From CBDCUI01 sp965223115 (GTDB lineage Bacteria > Pseudomonadota > Gammaproteobacteria > UBA4575), in contig OZ244982.1 in assembly GCA_965223115.1 (NCBI GenBank), positions 868,001-932,000 of the forward strand: 64,000 nucleotides of DNA. Direction: 5' to 3'. Made by a program: the position numbers and the translations under genes. The notes under the pieces are model-generated. The model was not told the DNA's origin and did no database searches. It saw only the letters and a program-made list of their open reading frames with translations. This document shows, one piece after another, positions 45,516-54,832 of the stretch; position 1 is the first letter of the stretch, and each line of letters begins with the position of its first letter.

Positions 45516-46934
45516 ATGAAGCAATATGAAGTTATCATTGTTGGCGCAGGTCCTGCTGGATATGTATGCGCTATTCGTTGTGCACAACTTGGTTTTAAAA
45601 CGGCATGTATAGATGAATGGGTGAATGCCAAGGGTAAATCTACCCTGGGTGGAACATGTTTGAATGTCGGCTGTATTCCATCTAAAGCATTACTTGATTC
45701 CAGCCACCATGTGTATTTTTTGCATGAACAGGCAAAAGAACATGGTATTAATATCGCTAAATTTGAAATCGATGTTCCTGCAATGCAAAAACGCAAAGAT
45801 AAAGTAGTGCAGATACTCACTGGTGGTGTGGCAAGCTTATTAAAAAAAAATGGAGTAGATGTATTTGTAGGAACAGCAAGCTTTGTTACTGAAGATAAAT
45901 TGCAAATAAATAACAAAGTAGATGGCTCATCTGAAGATATAAAAGGGAGTCATATAATTATTGCCAGTGGTTCAAAACCCATCGAAATTCCAATTGCTAA
46001 AATTGACAATAAAACTATTCTCGATTCAACAGGTGCGTTAAATATTCAACAGGTTCCCAAACGGATCGGTATTATTGGCTCCGGTGTTATTGGTTTGGAA
46101 ATGGGTAGCGTATGGAATCGTTTAGGTTCAGAAGTTGTAATATTAGAGGCCTTACCAGATTTTTTGCCCACAACAGATACCACAATTTGTAAAGAAGCAC
46201 TTAAAATTTTAATAAAACAAGGGCTTGATATACGTTTAAACAGCTTGGTGAAAGATGTTGCTATTAATAATGATAAAGCAATAGTGAAATACATATCTAA
46301 TAATGAAGAAAAATCACTAGAAGTAGATAAGCTCATTGTTGCAGTTGGGAGAAAAGCGAATACACAAGGCTTAAACCTGGGTGCTATAAATATTAATACT
46401 GACAAAAAAGGTTTTGTTGAAGTAAATGAGCATTGGCAGACTTCTGTTAAAAATGTATATGCTATCGGTGATGTAATCGGCGGTGCCATGTTGGCCCATA
46501 AAGGCTCTGAAGAAGGAATGGCATTAGCTGAGCATCTAGCTGGACAATATACTCATATGAACTATGATGCTGTTCCTTGGGTTATTTATACATGGCCTGA
46601 AATTGCTTGGGCAGGTAAAACAGAGCAGGATTGCAAGCAATTAGGGATAGAATACCGAGTTGGTACGTTCCCGTTTATGGCACTAGGGCGTGCTCGAGCT
46701 ATGGGCAATACACAAGGTATTTTTAAAATTATTGGTGATAAAAGTACAGACCAAATACTTGGCGTCCACATTATCGGTCCGAATGCTTCAGAGCTAATAA
46801 GTGAAGCAGTAATTGCAATGGAAGCTGAGCTTTCAACAGAAGATCTTGCACGTACTATACATGCACATCCTAGTCTTGCGGAAGGTATGCATGAAGCTGC
46901 TCTTGCTGTTGATGGGCGTGCTGTTCATATATAA
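45516..46934 (+). CDS. lpd: Dihydrolipoamide dehydrogenase Lpd
   Basis: E3 flavoprotein (472 aa) reoxidising lipoamide for OGDH and possibly other 2-oxo acid complexes. Redox disulfide Cys48/Cys53 lies in GGTCLNVGCIPSKALL; FAD motif VGAGPAGYVCAIRCAQLG; NAD motif GSGVIGLEMGSVW; C-terminal HAHPSLAEGMHEAAL carries the catalytic His-Glu. Being inside the suc operon, it is the OGDH-dedicated copy; whether a second lpd serves pyruvate dehydrogenase cannot be seen here. Confidence 0.96.
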   Translation: MKQYEVIIVGAGPAGYVCAIRCAQLGFKTACIDEWVNAKGKSTLGGTCLNVGCIPSKALLDSSHHVYFLHEQAKEHGINIAKFEIDVPAMQKRKDKVVQILTGGVASLLKKNGVDVFVGTASFVTEDKLQINNKVDGSSEDIKGSHIIIASGSKPIEIPIAKIDNKTILDSTGALNIQQVPKRIGIIGSGVIGLEMGSVWNRLGSEVVILEALPDFLPTTDTTICKEALKILIKQGLDIRLNSLVKDVAINNDKAIVKYISNNEEKSLEVDKLIVAVGRKANTQGLNLGAININTDKKGFVEVNEHWQTSVKNVYAIGDVIGGAMLAHKGSEEGMALAEHLAGQYTHMNYDAVPWVIYTWPEIAWAGKTEQDCKQLGIEYRVGTFPFMALGRARAMGNTQGIFKIIGDKSTDQILGVHIIGPNASELISEAVIAMEAELSTEDLARTIHAHPSLAEGMHEAALAVDGRAVHI

Positions 46935-46963
46935 ATATAAACTACTATAACAAAGGAGAAGCG

Positions 46964-47434
46964 ATGTCTTTGATGATAGGAGATAATTCAGTAGTCAGTA
47001 TGCATTATAAGCTTACTGACGATGATGGAAATGTGTTGGATAGCTCTGAAGGTTCAGAGGCACTTACTTATTTGCACGGTGCAGGAAATATCATCCCTGG
47101 TTTAGAGAAAGCTTTACTAGGCAAAGTTGAGAATGATTCTGTTCAGGTGAGAATAAAACCTGAGGATGCATATGGCGAAAATGTTCCAGAGTTAGTTGAA
47201 ATTGTCGATAAGGCTGTATTTCATGGTGTGGACGCGCTTGAAATAGGGATGGTGTTTGAAGCACAAGATCCTCATGGGGCGATGCGACGTGTGGTAATAA
47301 AGAAAATTGAAGGGGAAGAAGTCACGATAGATGCAAACCATCCCCTTGCCGGTATTGTACTTAACTTTGATGTTGATATTGTCAGTGTCCGTGAAGCGAC
47401 CGATGAAGAGATTTCACACGGTCATGTACATTAG
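46964..47434 (+). CDS. slyD: FKBP-type peptidyl-prolyl isomerase, SlyD-like
   Basis: SlyD-class isomerase/chaperone (156 aa). The FKBP part is split by an insert-in-flap domain: VVSMHYKLTDDDGNVLDSS, YLHGAGNIIPGLEKALLGK, then KPEDAYGENV, and VDANHPLAG-like DANHPLAGIVLNFDV. The long His-rich metal tail of E. coli SlyD is reduced to GHVH, so nickel storage is unlikely. SD AAGGAG is strong. It may be co-transcribed with lpd (29 bases). Confidence 0.9.
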   Translation: MSLMIGDNSVVSMHYKLTDDDGNVLDSSEGSEALTYLHGAGNIIPGLEKALLGKVENDSVQVRIKPEDAYGENVPELVEIVDKAVFHGVDALEIGMVFEAQDPHGAMRRVVIKKIEGEEVTIDANHPLAGIVLNFDVDIVSVREATDEEISHGHVH

Positions 47435-47440
47435 TCCAAA

Positions 47441-47497
47441 TATATACTGTATATACTAAAATAAAATTTTAAAATTTGTTTTTTTAAAATTTATTTT
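47441..47497. repeat. Palindrome and A/T-only inverted repeat after slyD
   Basis: TATATAC-T-GTATATA (47441-47455) is followed by a stretch made only of A and T in which a 17-base arm (47458-47474) nearly mirrors the segment 47482-47497, with one base of mismatch. It may act as a terminator or as curved DNA upstream of the ytoQ-like gene. Confidence 0.35.
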
Positions 47498-47545
47498 ATA
47501 ATTCAACAAATAAAAAATTAGCTTAAGCTAAATAAAGAGCAAATT

Positions 47546-47989
47546 ATGAATTGGACAGTATATTTATCAGGTGAAATTCATACAGATTGGCGTCAGCAAC
47601 TTAAGGAAGGTGCAGATAAGCATAACTTGCCCATAACATTTACATCTGCGGTTACGGATCATGCAGCAAGTGATGCAGCAGGCGATGTACTGGGTGATGA
47701 AAAAGAAGGCTTTTGGCGTGATCATAAATCTTCGAAAGTAAACGGAATACGTACAAAAACGCTTATAGATCGATGTGATGTTGCAATAGTCCGATTTGGT
47801 GAAAAATATAAACAATGGAATGCTGCATTTGATGCAGGTTATTGTGCAGCTTTGGGAAAACCTTATATCACCTTACATGATGACAATATCATTCATCCAC
47901 TTAAAGAAGTTGATGCAGCAGCCATGGCTTGGGCGCAGACTCCTGAGCAAGTTGTTGAGATATTGAGTTATGTGATTAATAAAGAGTGA
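47546..47989 (+). CDS. YtoQ-family protein
   Basis: A 147-aa protein of the YtoQ family (nucleoside deoxyribosyltransferase-like fold), function unknown. It begins MNWTVYLSGEIHTDWR and has TFTSAVTDHAASD, GFWRDHKSSKVNGIRT and RFGEKYKQWNAAFDAGYCAALGKPYITLHDD, all strongly conserved in the family. The Asp/Gly pattern resembles nucleotide-processing enzymes, but no substrate is known. It stands alone and is followed by a strong terminator. Confidence 0.87.
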   Translation: MNWTVYLSGEIHTDWRQQLKEGADKHNLPITFTSAVTDHAASDAAGDVLGDEKEGFWRDHKSSKVNGIRTKTLIDRCDVAIVRFGEKYKQWNAAFDAGYCAALGKPYITLHDDNIIHPLKEVDAAAMAWAQTPEQVVEILSYVINKE

Positions 47990-48011
47990 ACAAATATCTG
48001 CTCACACTCTA

Positions 48012-48037
48012 AAAAAAGGCCTTATAAGGCCTTTTTT
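48012..48037. terminator. Rho-independent terminator after ytoQ-like gene
   Basis: A perfectly palindromic 26-base stretch centred on GGCCTTATAAGGCC, with six A on the left and six T on the right. Stem, GC core and T-tract are all present. It is symmetric and could stop transcription from either side, but both flanking genes are on the plus strand. Confidence 0.9.
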
Positions 48038-48163
48038 CATTTATAGCTTGCGTAATTACTAATAAGATTATCTGTGTGTTTTGAAGATAATTATATTACG
48101 TAATGAGTTTCATGCTTATATTACAAATCTGCATAGCGTGAATGTTAGAATAAACTGATAATT

Positions 48164-49141
48164 ATGAAGTATATAGAAATAATAACTAATACAGGCGATG
48201 TTGATACTATTTCAGCAATTGCAGAAAAAATTGGAGCGCGTGATTTTCGTTTAGGTGCTGTGAGTGAAGACGGTTTGCATATGATGAGGCTACTTATCAC
48301 AGATAATAAGCTTCAACTTGCCTTAGATAATTTACAAAAAGTTCTTCAAGCAAAAGAAGAAGCAAGAATCATTGTTTTACCAGTAGAAGTTTCTTTGCCA
48401 AAGTCGTCTGAAGAACAAAGAAAAGAAGAGGATGGAGCGATTGAAACAAGAGAGTTTCTTTATGAGGAGGTTGAAAAAAATGCCCGATTAGACATTAATT
48501 TTATCGTACTACTATCGCTCTCCACAATTGTCGCTGCTATTGGATTAATTGAAAATAATGTAGCTGTGCTAGTTGGTGCGATGGTCATCGCACCTTTGCT
48601 TAGTCCTAATTTAGCCTTTGGGTTGGGTACGGCATTGGGTGATATTCCTTTAATGAAAAAGGCAGCTATAACAACGTTTTCAGGCATATTGTTAGCTATC
48701 TTTTTGTCTCTATTGATAGGTTTGCTTTGGCCATTTGATATGACGGGCTCAGAGCTATTAGCCCGTACTAAGGTAGGGATGGATTCTGTTATCTTAGCGC
48801 TGGCTTCTGGTACTGCTGCCGCTGTTTCTTTAACTTCAAGATCCTTAAATGTGCTGGTTGGTGTAATGGTAGCTGTGGCGTTATTACCACCTGCTGCAAC
48901 AATGGGTCTTATGCTGGCTCAAGGTCAGTTAGATTATGCAATAGGTGCGGGTTTACAGTTAGCGATTAATATTGTTTGTGTAAATCTAGCGAGTAAAATC
49001 GTGTTCTTTTTACGAGGCATTCGGCCTCGTATTTGGTGGAAAAAAGAGACAGCAAAAAGAAAGATGGTAACTTATCTCTTAGTATGGTTTATAACGCTGA
49101 TTATATTAATATTAATTATTTATTTATATAATTATCAGTAA
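48164..49141 (+). CDS. DUF389 (TIGR00341) membrane protein
   Basis: A 325-aa membrane protein of the DUF389 family, of unknown function. A soluble ~115-residue N-terminal part (ferredoxin-like pattern: EIITNTGDVDTISAIAEKIGARDF) precedes about six helices. The diagnostic segment is NNVAVLVGAMVIAPLLSPNLAFGLG, followed later by LNVLVGVMVAVALLPPAATMGL. Pairs of such Gly/Pro-rich re-entrant-like segments suggest a transporter. It is monocistronic by appearance, bounded by the terminator upstream. Confidence 0.87.
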   Translation: MKYIEIITNTGDVDTISAIAEKIGARDFRLGAVSEDGLHMMRLLITDNKLQLALDNLQKVLQAKEEARIIVLPVEVSLPKSSEEQRKEEDGAIETREFLYEEVEKNARLDINFIVLLSLSTIVAAIGLIENNVAVLVGAMVIAPLLSPNLAFGLGTALGDIPLMKKAAITTFSGILLAIFLSLLIGLLWPFDMTGSELLARTKVGMDSVILALASGTAAAVSLTSRSLNVLVGVMVAVALLPPAATMGLMLAQGQLDYAIGAGLQLAINIVCVNLASKIVFFLRGIRPRIWWKKETAKRKMVTYLLVWFITLIILILIIYLYNYQ

Positions 49142-49221
49142 AAGTTTTATATTTTTATTACCAGATCAGAATTTCAAAAGCATTTTACCGAATTATTTTA
49201 ATAATTAATGGGTGCATTAAG

Positions 49222-49923
49222 TTGATAATTAGCATCAAACACAAATTTGTATTTTTATGTACACCTAAATGTGCGTCAACTTCAATAGAAGGCATGTTAA
49301 GTCCCTATTGTGAAATAGTTATGTCTAAATACCCAGCAGTTAAACATACGTCTTATAGAGAATATAAGCAATTAATCTTACCATATTTAGAAATGAAAAC
49401 TGGGACAACTGATTTTGAAACAATTTGTTTAATTAGGGAACCTATATCATGGCTGAACAGTTGGTATAGATTCAGATCAAGAGAAGAATTGAGGGATCCT
49501 AATCACCCAAATCATGAGAATTGTACTTATGGTGTAAGCTTTAGCGAGTTCATAGCCGCATACACAGCAACAAATAGTCCTCCATTTGCAAAGTTACGTA
49601 CTCAATATGATTTTGTTAGTGATGAAGTAGGAAATAAAGTAGATACTATATTCCTACACGAAAGGATTAATGATTTCGTTAAATATATGAGTGATAAAAT
49701 AGGAAAAGAGTTAGTTTTAGAAAAAAGAAATGTTTCTCCTAGGAATAACATTTTAACAAAATTTACTTCTTTTCTACCAAAGCCAGTTAAAAATAGAGTT
49801 TCTCATAAGGTGGTTTCATTAAGTTCAAACCAGAGAGTAGAATTAGCCAGTCATTTGCTAGACTCTGTACGTGAATATATACCTAATGATTTTGGTTTAT
49901 ATGAATCAATTAAAAATTCGTAA
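49222..49923 (+). CDS. Sulfotransferase-family protein
   Basis: A 233-aa protein resembling PAPS-dependent sulfotransferases. The 5'-phosphosulfate loop is FVFLCTPKCASTSIEGML near the N-terminus and the 3'-phosphate region is CLIREPISWLNSWYRFRS. The start is TTG with no clear SD, and no later Met would keep the loop. A 16-base palindrome (AATTATT / AATAATT, 49191-49206) lies just before it. Such genes often act on sugars, lipids or surface polymers and are commonly acquired; its target cannot be inferred, as the neighbours are unrelated. Confidence 0.75.
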   Translation: MIISIKHKFVFLCTPKCASTSIEGMLSPYCEIVMSKYPAVKHTSYREYKQLILPYLEMKTGTTDFETICLIREPISWLNSWYRFRSREELRDPNHPNHENCTYGVSFSEFIAAYTATNSPPFAKLRTQYDFVSDEVGNKVDTIFLHERINDFVKYMSDKIGKELVLEKRNVSPRNNILTKFTSFLPKPVKNRVSHKVVSLSSNQRVELASHLLDSVREYIPNDFGLYESIKNS

Positions 49924-49991
49924 GTGGTAAAGAAGCCAAAAATACAATAATAAGTAGTATACAAAAACTGATGTATATTGTATCTCTATTG

Positions 49992-51410
49992 TTACTCAGG
50001 GTTATTTGGTTCGCTATCTTCACCAATATTTAATATAGTTTCTAAGTTGTTTTCTGCTTTCTGCATACTTTCAAGGGTCGATTCTATACCAATGTGATAG
50101 GCGGCAAATCCTGGTACAACAACTTGATTAACAGCCATGCCAATAACATTACCTTTTACTGGAGAAGTTAACTCAGTTTTATGGTTTGTAATGGGATCAG
50201 TAATCACCCCTAATAAGTCACCATCTGTTACACTTTCTCCAATTTCAATTTCGCTAAAAAGAATACCGCCACTTTCCACGCGTAGCCACACAGATTCGTA
50301 ATAAGCAGGTTTGGGGTCCCCCCAAATAAACATGCGAGGATACATCTCAAACTTGTCTAATATACTGTTTATGCCATAAGTCCCAGCAACAATTTGATTT
50401 TCTTGAATGCGTAAGGATTCACCTAGTTCCATTGTAATAGCGACAATACCGGCTTCATTGGCAGCGGTGCGTAACATGCCAGGATTACCTTTGTGATGAA
50501 CGACAGCGATTTTGTCAAAACCTTCAACAAATTTAGCAACTTTTTTATTGCTCATATCGGCACGTATTTGTGGAAGATTTGTACGACGTAATGAACCCGT
50601 ATGAATATCAATCAGATATTCACAATGACTAATAATTTCAGTAAACAAAGAATAAGCGATTCTAGAGGCTAGACTACCATTAGCGTCACCGGGAAAATAG
50701 CGATTAAGATCGCGCCGATCTGACAGATACCTTGAGCCACGTTGAAAGCCTTGTAAATTGACGATAGGAACACCGATGAGAATACCGTTCAGTTTTACTG
50801 GGTTAATGTCATACATTACTCGGCGTACTACTTCTATGCCATTTAGCTCATCACCGTGGATTGCACTGGTTAAGCATATTCTAGGGCCAGGATTTTCCCC
50901 ATTTATTACAAGGACTGGAGTTGGAATTGCAAGACCGGAAATGGTTACTTGAGGAGACCAAGCGAGACGAGTAGAGGTTCCTGGTTGTACTTCTGAGCCT
51001 AGTATAACAAATTTTCCATGTGCAACTTCCTCGGTTTCTATAGGCGCAACAAAAGGTTCAGTATGTTTATTTTGTTCACTTATAGCAGTTTTATTTTTTT
51101 CTTTACTTTCCTCAATTGGTTTAGCTTCTGGCTTTAGGTCTTCGGGTTTTACAACAACAGGCTCAGGTGGTGGAGCAACTTCTTTTAAATCTACATTAGG
51201 TGCAACGGTCGTTGATACACTTTCGCTTTCTGTGCCCGCTACATTCTCTGTAGTAGTTACATTTTTAGCTTGTTGTTCAGATTGTGATTCGGATTTATTG
51301 GATTGTTCCGCATTTGTAGCTTCAAGAAAGACAAATAATAATATTGTCAAAAAAGGAATAAGCTGAATTTTTAATTTAGGTATGTGTGTGCTAGTTAAAC
51401 TGTTCCTCAT
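49992..51410 (-). CDS. Exported aspartoacylase/succinylglutamate desuccinylase-like zinc hydrolase
   Basis: M14-related metallohydrolase domain (residues ~150-440) behind a signal peptide (LIPFLTILLFVFLEATNA) and a Glu/Lys/Pro/Thr-rich linker (~40-130). Zinc ligands appear in AIHGDELNGIE and LIDIHTGS; the catalytic Glu is probably in ITMELGES. Enzymes of this type remove acyl or aminoacyl groups from amino acids. Most family members are cytoplasmic, so export is notable. It is the last gene of a four-gene minus-strand unit, 28 bases after the ATP-grasp gene. Confidence 0.8.
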   Translation of the reverse strand: MRNSLTSTHIPKLKIQLIPFLTILLFVFLEATNAEQSNKSESQSEQQAKNVTTTENVAGTESESVSTTVAPNVDLKEVAPPPEPVVVKPEDLKPEAKPIEESKEKNKTAISEQNKHTEPFVAPIETEEVAHGKFVILGSEVQPGTSTRLAWSPQVTISGLAIPTPVLVINGENPGPRICLTSAIHGDELNGIEVVRRVMYDINPVKLNGILIGVPIVNLQGFQRGSRYLSDRRDLNRYFPGDANGSLASRIAYSLFTEIISHCEYLIDIHTGSLRRTNLPQIRADMSNKKVAKFVEGFDKIAVVHHKGNPGMLRTAANEAGIVAITMELGESLRIQENQIVAGTYGINSILDKFEMYPRMFIWGDPKPAYYESVWLRVESGGILFSEIEIGESVTDGDLLGVITDPITNHKTELTSPVKGNVIGMAVNQVVVPGFAAYHIGIESTLESMQKAENNLETILNIGEDSEPNNPE

Positions 51411-51438
51411 CTAGTATGCCCTTACTGTTTATCAAAGT

Positions 51439-52383
51439 TTATGAGTCTATTGAATGTATAAGGGCCACACGTTTTTCGATATCTCTGGGGATATCTTCAA
51501 TTTTTTCTATTTGTTCAAGTATTTTAAGTAAACCAAGCTTATTGGCAAGTTGTACATTTAATCCTGGGCGCGCGTTTAATTCAAGCATGAGCGGCCCATA
51601 CATACGATCTAAGACAATATCTACACCAAGATAACCAAGACCAACTGTGTCGGCACATTTGATAGCGATCTGCATGATTTCATTCCACTTTGGAATCTCT
51701 ATACTGCTAATGGGATTTCCAGTATCAGGATGTATAAATATATTAGTATTGCCCATTACACCGTGCGTTGTTCTACCTGTTTTGAGATCAATGCCGACTC
51801 CAATTGCACCTTGGTGTAAATTTGCTTTGCCACCAGACTTGCTTGTGGGTAAACGAATCATTGCTGAAACAGGCATACCTTTGAAAACGATAATTCGTAT
51901 ATCTGGTACACCTTTAAAGCTAATCTCGCTAAAGATTGGGTCGAATTGGACACGATATTCTAAGAATGCATGATCAGACAGTCCACCGAGGCTATACATG
52001 CCAGAAAGAATATTTGTTACATAATGTTTAATTGCATTGATACTTAATAAATCACCATTTGGTTGTTTATATAGCTTTCCTACCTTACCACTAAGTACCA
52101 ATATTCCATTTCCTCCACTTCCATGTGCGGGCTTAATTACAACTTCAATGTGTTTGTCTAAAAGATCTTGAAGTAGTTTAAGTTGGTGATTAATTTTAAT
52201 AACTGCATATAATTTTGGTACGGCAATGCCTGCACTTAATGCAAGTTGTTTTGTTTGCAGCTTATCATCGACTAGAGGATAGAGATTTCTTGGATTGTAA
52301 CGCATGATGTAATCTGAGTTGCGTTGATTGATACCAAGGACTCCCTGTTTTGTTAAAGTTTTAGGATTAACAATACCAATCAT
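51439..52383 (-). CDS. RimK-like ATP-grasp amino acid ligase
   Basis: A 314-aa ATP-grasp protein of the group annotated as alpha-L-glutamate ligase-like, which forms amide bonds from acyl phosphates. ATP-binding Lys is in VVIKPAHGSGGNGILVL, the Mg-binding region LGYLGVDIVLD ... LMLELNARPGLN. N-terminal LGINQRNSDYIMRYNPR is typical of this subgroup. Its start overlaps the stop of the transglutaminase-like gene by four bases (ATGA), so the two are translationally coupled. The substrate, possibly a peptide or peptidoglycan precursor, is unknown. Confidence 0.83.
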   Translation of the reverse strand: MIGIVNPKTLTKQGVLGINQRNSDYIMRYNPRNLYPLVDDKLQTKQLALSAGIAVPKLYAVIKINHQLKLLQDLLDKHIEVVIKPAHGSGGNGILVLSGKVGKLYKQPNGDLLSINAIKHYVTNILSGMYSLGGLSDHAFLEYRVQFDPIFSEISFKGVPDIRIIVFKGMPVSAMIRLPTSKSGGKANLHQGAIGVGIDLKTGRTTHGVMGNTNIFIHPDTGNPISSIEIPKWNEIMQIAIKCADTVGLGYLGVDIVLDRMYGPLMLELNARPGLNVQLANKLGLLKILEQIEKIEDIPRDIEKRVALIHSIDS

Positions 52384-53915
52384 AATTTTGTGCTGTTGGC
52401 AGATTTCATTTCACGAAACCTGAATAATTCACTTAAGCGGTATCCTGTATAGCGGCCCATCCAAAGACAAATGCCTAGTATTACCAGTAATAGTTCAGGG
52501 AATACAAACATCAAGTACGTTAAATGTGTATCAGTCATTAATATGTAACCGAAGCAAGCAACAATTAAGCTACCGAAGCCTTGTAATAAAGCTGTATATG
52601 CTCCATTTTCTTCCCATGTAATCGACATGCGTTCTATAGTCATAGCAAGGATTACCATTGGGAATAGCGAGACCGAAAGCAATCGATCTAAGCCTAGTCG
52701 ACTAGTAATAAAGCTAATCAATAACATTATAATCACGACTACAACCAATATTACAGCTAATCTTGGGATCAGTAATAATCTCAATCTTTCCAAATAAAAT
52801 CGAATCAATAGCCCAATAAATACGATAGCCATGAATAATGCGACACCCCATAATAATTGAGTTTCACGGAATGCTATAGCAATCAAAATTGGCATAAAAG
52901 TTCCAAATGTTTGGATGCCAATAAATGTCCGCATGAATACCACTAAAAGTGCACCCAATGGCACCATGAGTATTAGGCTATATGTATTTTGAATTTGTAC
53001 TGGAAGAGAAAATAAAGTTAGATTTGCAAATATAGAGCCATTTTGTTTGGCATTATGTTTAGCTACATCCAATAGTTCTATGTATGATTTTGCAACTGAA
53101 AAGTTTACCTCAGCATTTTTGCCATTTTCTAATTTAAATAAGCTATTACCACCTACTTTCCAAACAAGATGATTTGCAGGGATGCCTGTGTTCCCTGTTT
53201 TAGGATCAAATGTAATCCATTCTTCACCGTTATACACTTGGAATAATACGCGTGGATGAACATAATTAGCCGCATCTGATAAACCGATGGCCCACAGTTT
53301 ACGTGTTGGTATGTGTCCAACTGCTAGCAATTTCATTGTTAAATCTGCTATTTCTTCATCTGTACGAGCAAGATTTTTTATTAAAGAAATATTTTCATTT
53401 GCATCAGAGGCTTTGAGTTGATCAATTAATTCATAAGTAAAAGATGCAGTATCTGCTGATTGGCTGCGCACATCTTCTATAACTTTCGCAACTGCGGTAG
53501 TGTAGGGTTCCTCGAACTTAGGTGCTTCAGGATAATTTGGTATAGTTAACCAATTTGATGCTGTGTTAGTTTTTGTAACCGTTGTACGGTAATAAAGTGT
53601 TTGTTCACCATCAGACTTGCGTATTGCCCAATTCGCAATCTTATTATCACCACTAATTTTTGCATTCAGACCAAATTTTCCTGAAATATAGTGTTCGTCT
53701 ATTTTGACGAATCCTGGAGTAATATTTGGTACGTATAAAGTAGCTTTTACATTTCTTTTATTACTTTCAAAGCTTAAACGTGCTTGTACTGTCCAGATTT
53801 CGGTTTGCTGGTTGGCAACTAAAGGTAAATTTAAGCTCAGTGTCTTATGAAGAAATATCCCTAATCCAACAAGAATCAAGAGTACTGACCAAAAAATAAC
53901 TGCTGTTTTATGCAT
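52380..53915 (-). CDS. Inactive transglutaminase fused to seven-helix membrane domain
   Basis: A 511-aa protein: N-terminal helix, a periplasmic domain of transglutaminase-like fold (about 35-290), then about seven helices (~320-495). The catalytic Cys expected in the fold is replaced in LLAVGHIPTRKLWAIGL, whereas VLFQVYNGEEWITFDP keeps the fold's second half, hence the inactive label. Known from comparative genomics as a partner of RimK-like ATP-grasp and retropepsin-like proteins. It may bind the peptide product at the outer face or sense it. Confidence 0.83.
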   Translation of the reverse strand: MHKTAVIFWSVLLILVGLGIFLHKTLSLNLPLVANQQTEIWTVQARLSFESNKRNVKATLYVPNITPGFVKIDEHYISGKFGLNAKISGDNKIANWAIRKSDGEQTLYYRTTVTKTNTASNWLTIPNYPEAPKFEEPYTTAVAKVIEDVRSQSADTASFTYELIDQLKASDANENISLIKNLARTDEEIADLTMKLLAVGHIPTRKLWAIGLSDAANYVHPRVLFQVYNGEEWITFDPKTGNTGIPANHLVWKVGGNSLFKLENGKNAEVNFSVAKSYIELLDVAKHNAKQNGSIFANLTLFSLPVQIQNTYSLILMVPLGALLVVFMRTFIGIQTFGTFMPILIAIAFRETQLLWGVALFMAIVFIGLLIRFYLERLRLLLIPRLAVILVVVVIIMLLISFITSRLGLDRLLSVSLFPMVILAMTIERMSITWEENGAYTALLQGFGSLIVACFGYILMTDTHLTYLMFVFPELLLVILGICLWMGRYTGYRLSELFRFREMKSANSTKL

Positions 53916-53990
53916 AACTAGTGTGGTATGCAGAATTTATATGGTTGAAAGAGTTGTATGCTAAAAATATAAATTATTATGCCTATATTT

Positions 53991-54518
53991 TCATTCACAT
54001 ACAGCAAGTGTGAGGAAAGTGTTATCTGGATCTACGATAGATTTACTCTTAAGAAATTGTCTCCCTAATAATACATCGTATATATATTCACTACGGTCGG
54101 CCAGAGTAAATTCTGTTGTATAGATGCGACCATTAAAACATATGTCCAGATCAACTACAGAACGCTTATCATGCATTCCGTCATGATTTTTAATATTTGT
54201 TCGGCGTGAACGTGGCTTCTCTAAATTCAGTGTATGTTTATTATTTTTGCTATCTGATAGTACTAAAGTAAACTTTACCCATTGCTTGCCATTTTTTTTA
54301 AATGTTTTAATATTTTTTGCATGTATAGATGAAGTGCGAGCACCAGTATCAAGTTTTGCCTTAACTTCAAAATCTTGATTATCTATGCGTATTTTTTCTA
54401 CCCAACCTGCAATTATTCTTGCAGGCTCTTTACTATGCGTAAAACTTAGGTAGCCACTACAGATAATAGTAATGAAAAATATTTTTAAGGATAGAAGGCT
54501 TAGATTGCGTGAATTCAT
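53991..54518 (-). CDS. Exported retropepsin-like aspartic protease
   Basis: A 175-aa protein with an N-terminal signal sequence (KIFFITIICSGYLSF) and a retropepsin-like domain of the family often called ATP-dependent zinc protease, although the motif is an aspartic one: AKLDTGARTSSIHA carries the DTGA active site. IDVLLGRQFL-like YDVLLGRQFLKSK is the second conserved block. Such enzymes act as dimers, each contributing one Asp. It is the first gene of the unit with the transglutaminase-like, ATP-grasp and zinc hydrolase genes, 75 bases before the second. Confidence 0.82.
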   Translation of the reverse strand: MNSRNLSLLSLKIFFITIICSGYLSFTHSKEPARIIAGWVEKIRIDNQDFEVKAKLDTGARTSSIHAKNIKTFKKNGKQWVKFTLVLSDSKNNKHTLNLEKPRSRRTNIKNHDGMHDKRSVVDLDICFNGRIYTTEFTLADRSEYIYDVLLGRQFLKSKSIVDPDNTFLTLAVCE

Positions 54519-54832
54519 AGTTTTTGTATAACATCAATATGGTCTTAATTTAGACAATATATAGACTTTATAATTTATTATAAGTTTTTAAGTATGGAAG
54601 CCATATACTACTTCTATAGTATAAGGATATTTTGACCAAGTATCTCTAATGCGTGTGTAAAATATACAGGATAATTAGCAACATAATTCCAATATAGATT
54701 TTGGGAAATAAAACAGGCACACATATTAAGAAGCTAGTAGATGCATATGTTATGCAGCATTAAATATTAGTGTACAAGTATATCGTTATTGATTCGGTAA
54801 TTTTCTAGAAAAGATTTCGTGGATGCAAAGTA
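54519..54832. promoter_or_regulatory. 314-base divergent intergenic region
   Basis: Between the retropepsin-like gene and doxX. AT-rich, with TTATAA-TTTA-TTATAA around 54573-54590 and TATAAT-like hexamers on both strands, consistent with divergent promoters. No ORF, RNA gene or long dyad is supported. Confidence 0.4.

Noticed and set aside
46046..46489. 147-codon ORF antisense to lpd
   Set aside because: Lies wholly within the conserved NAD-binding part of lpd, with no SD or homology of its own.
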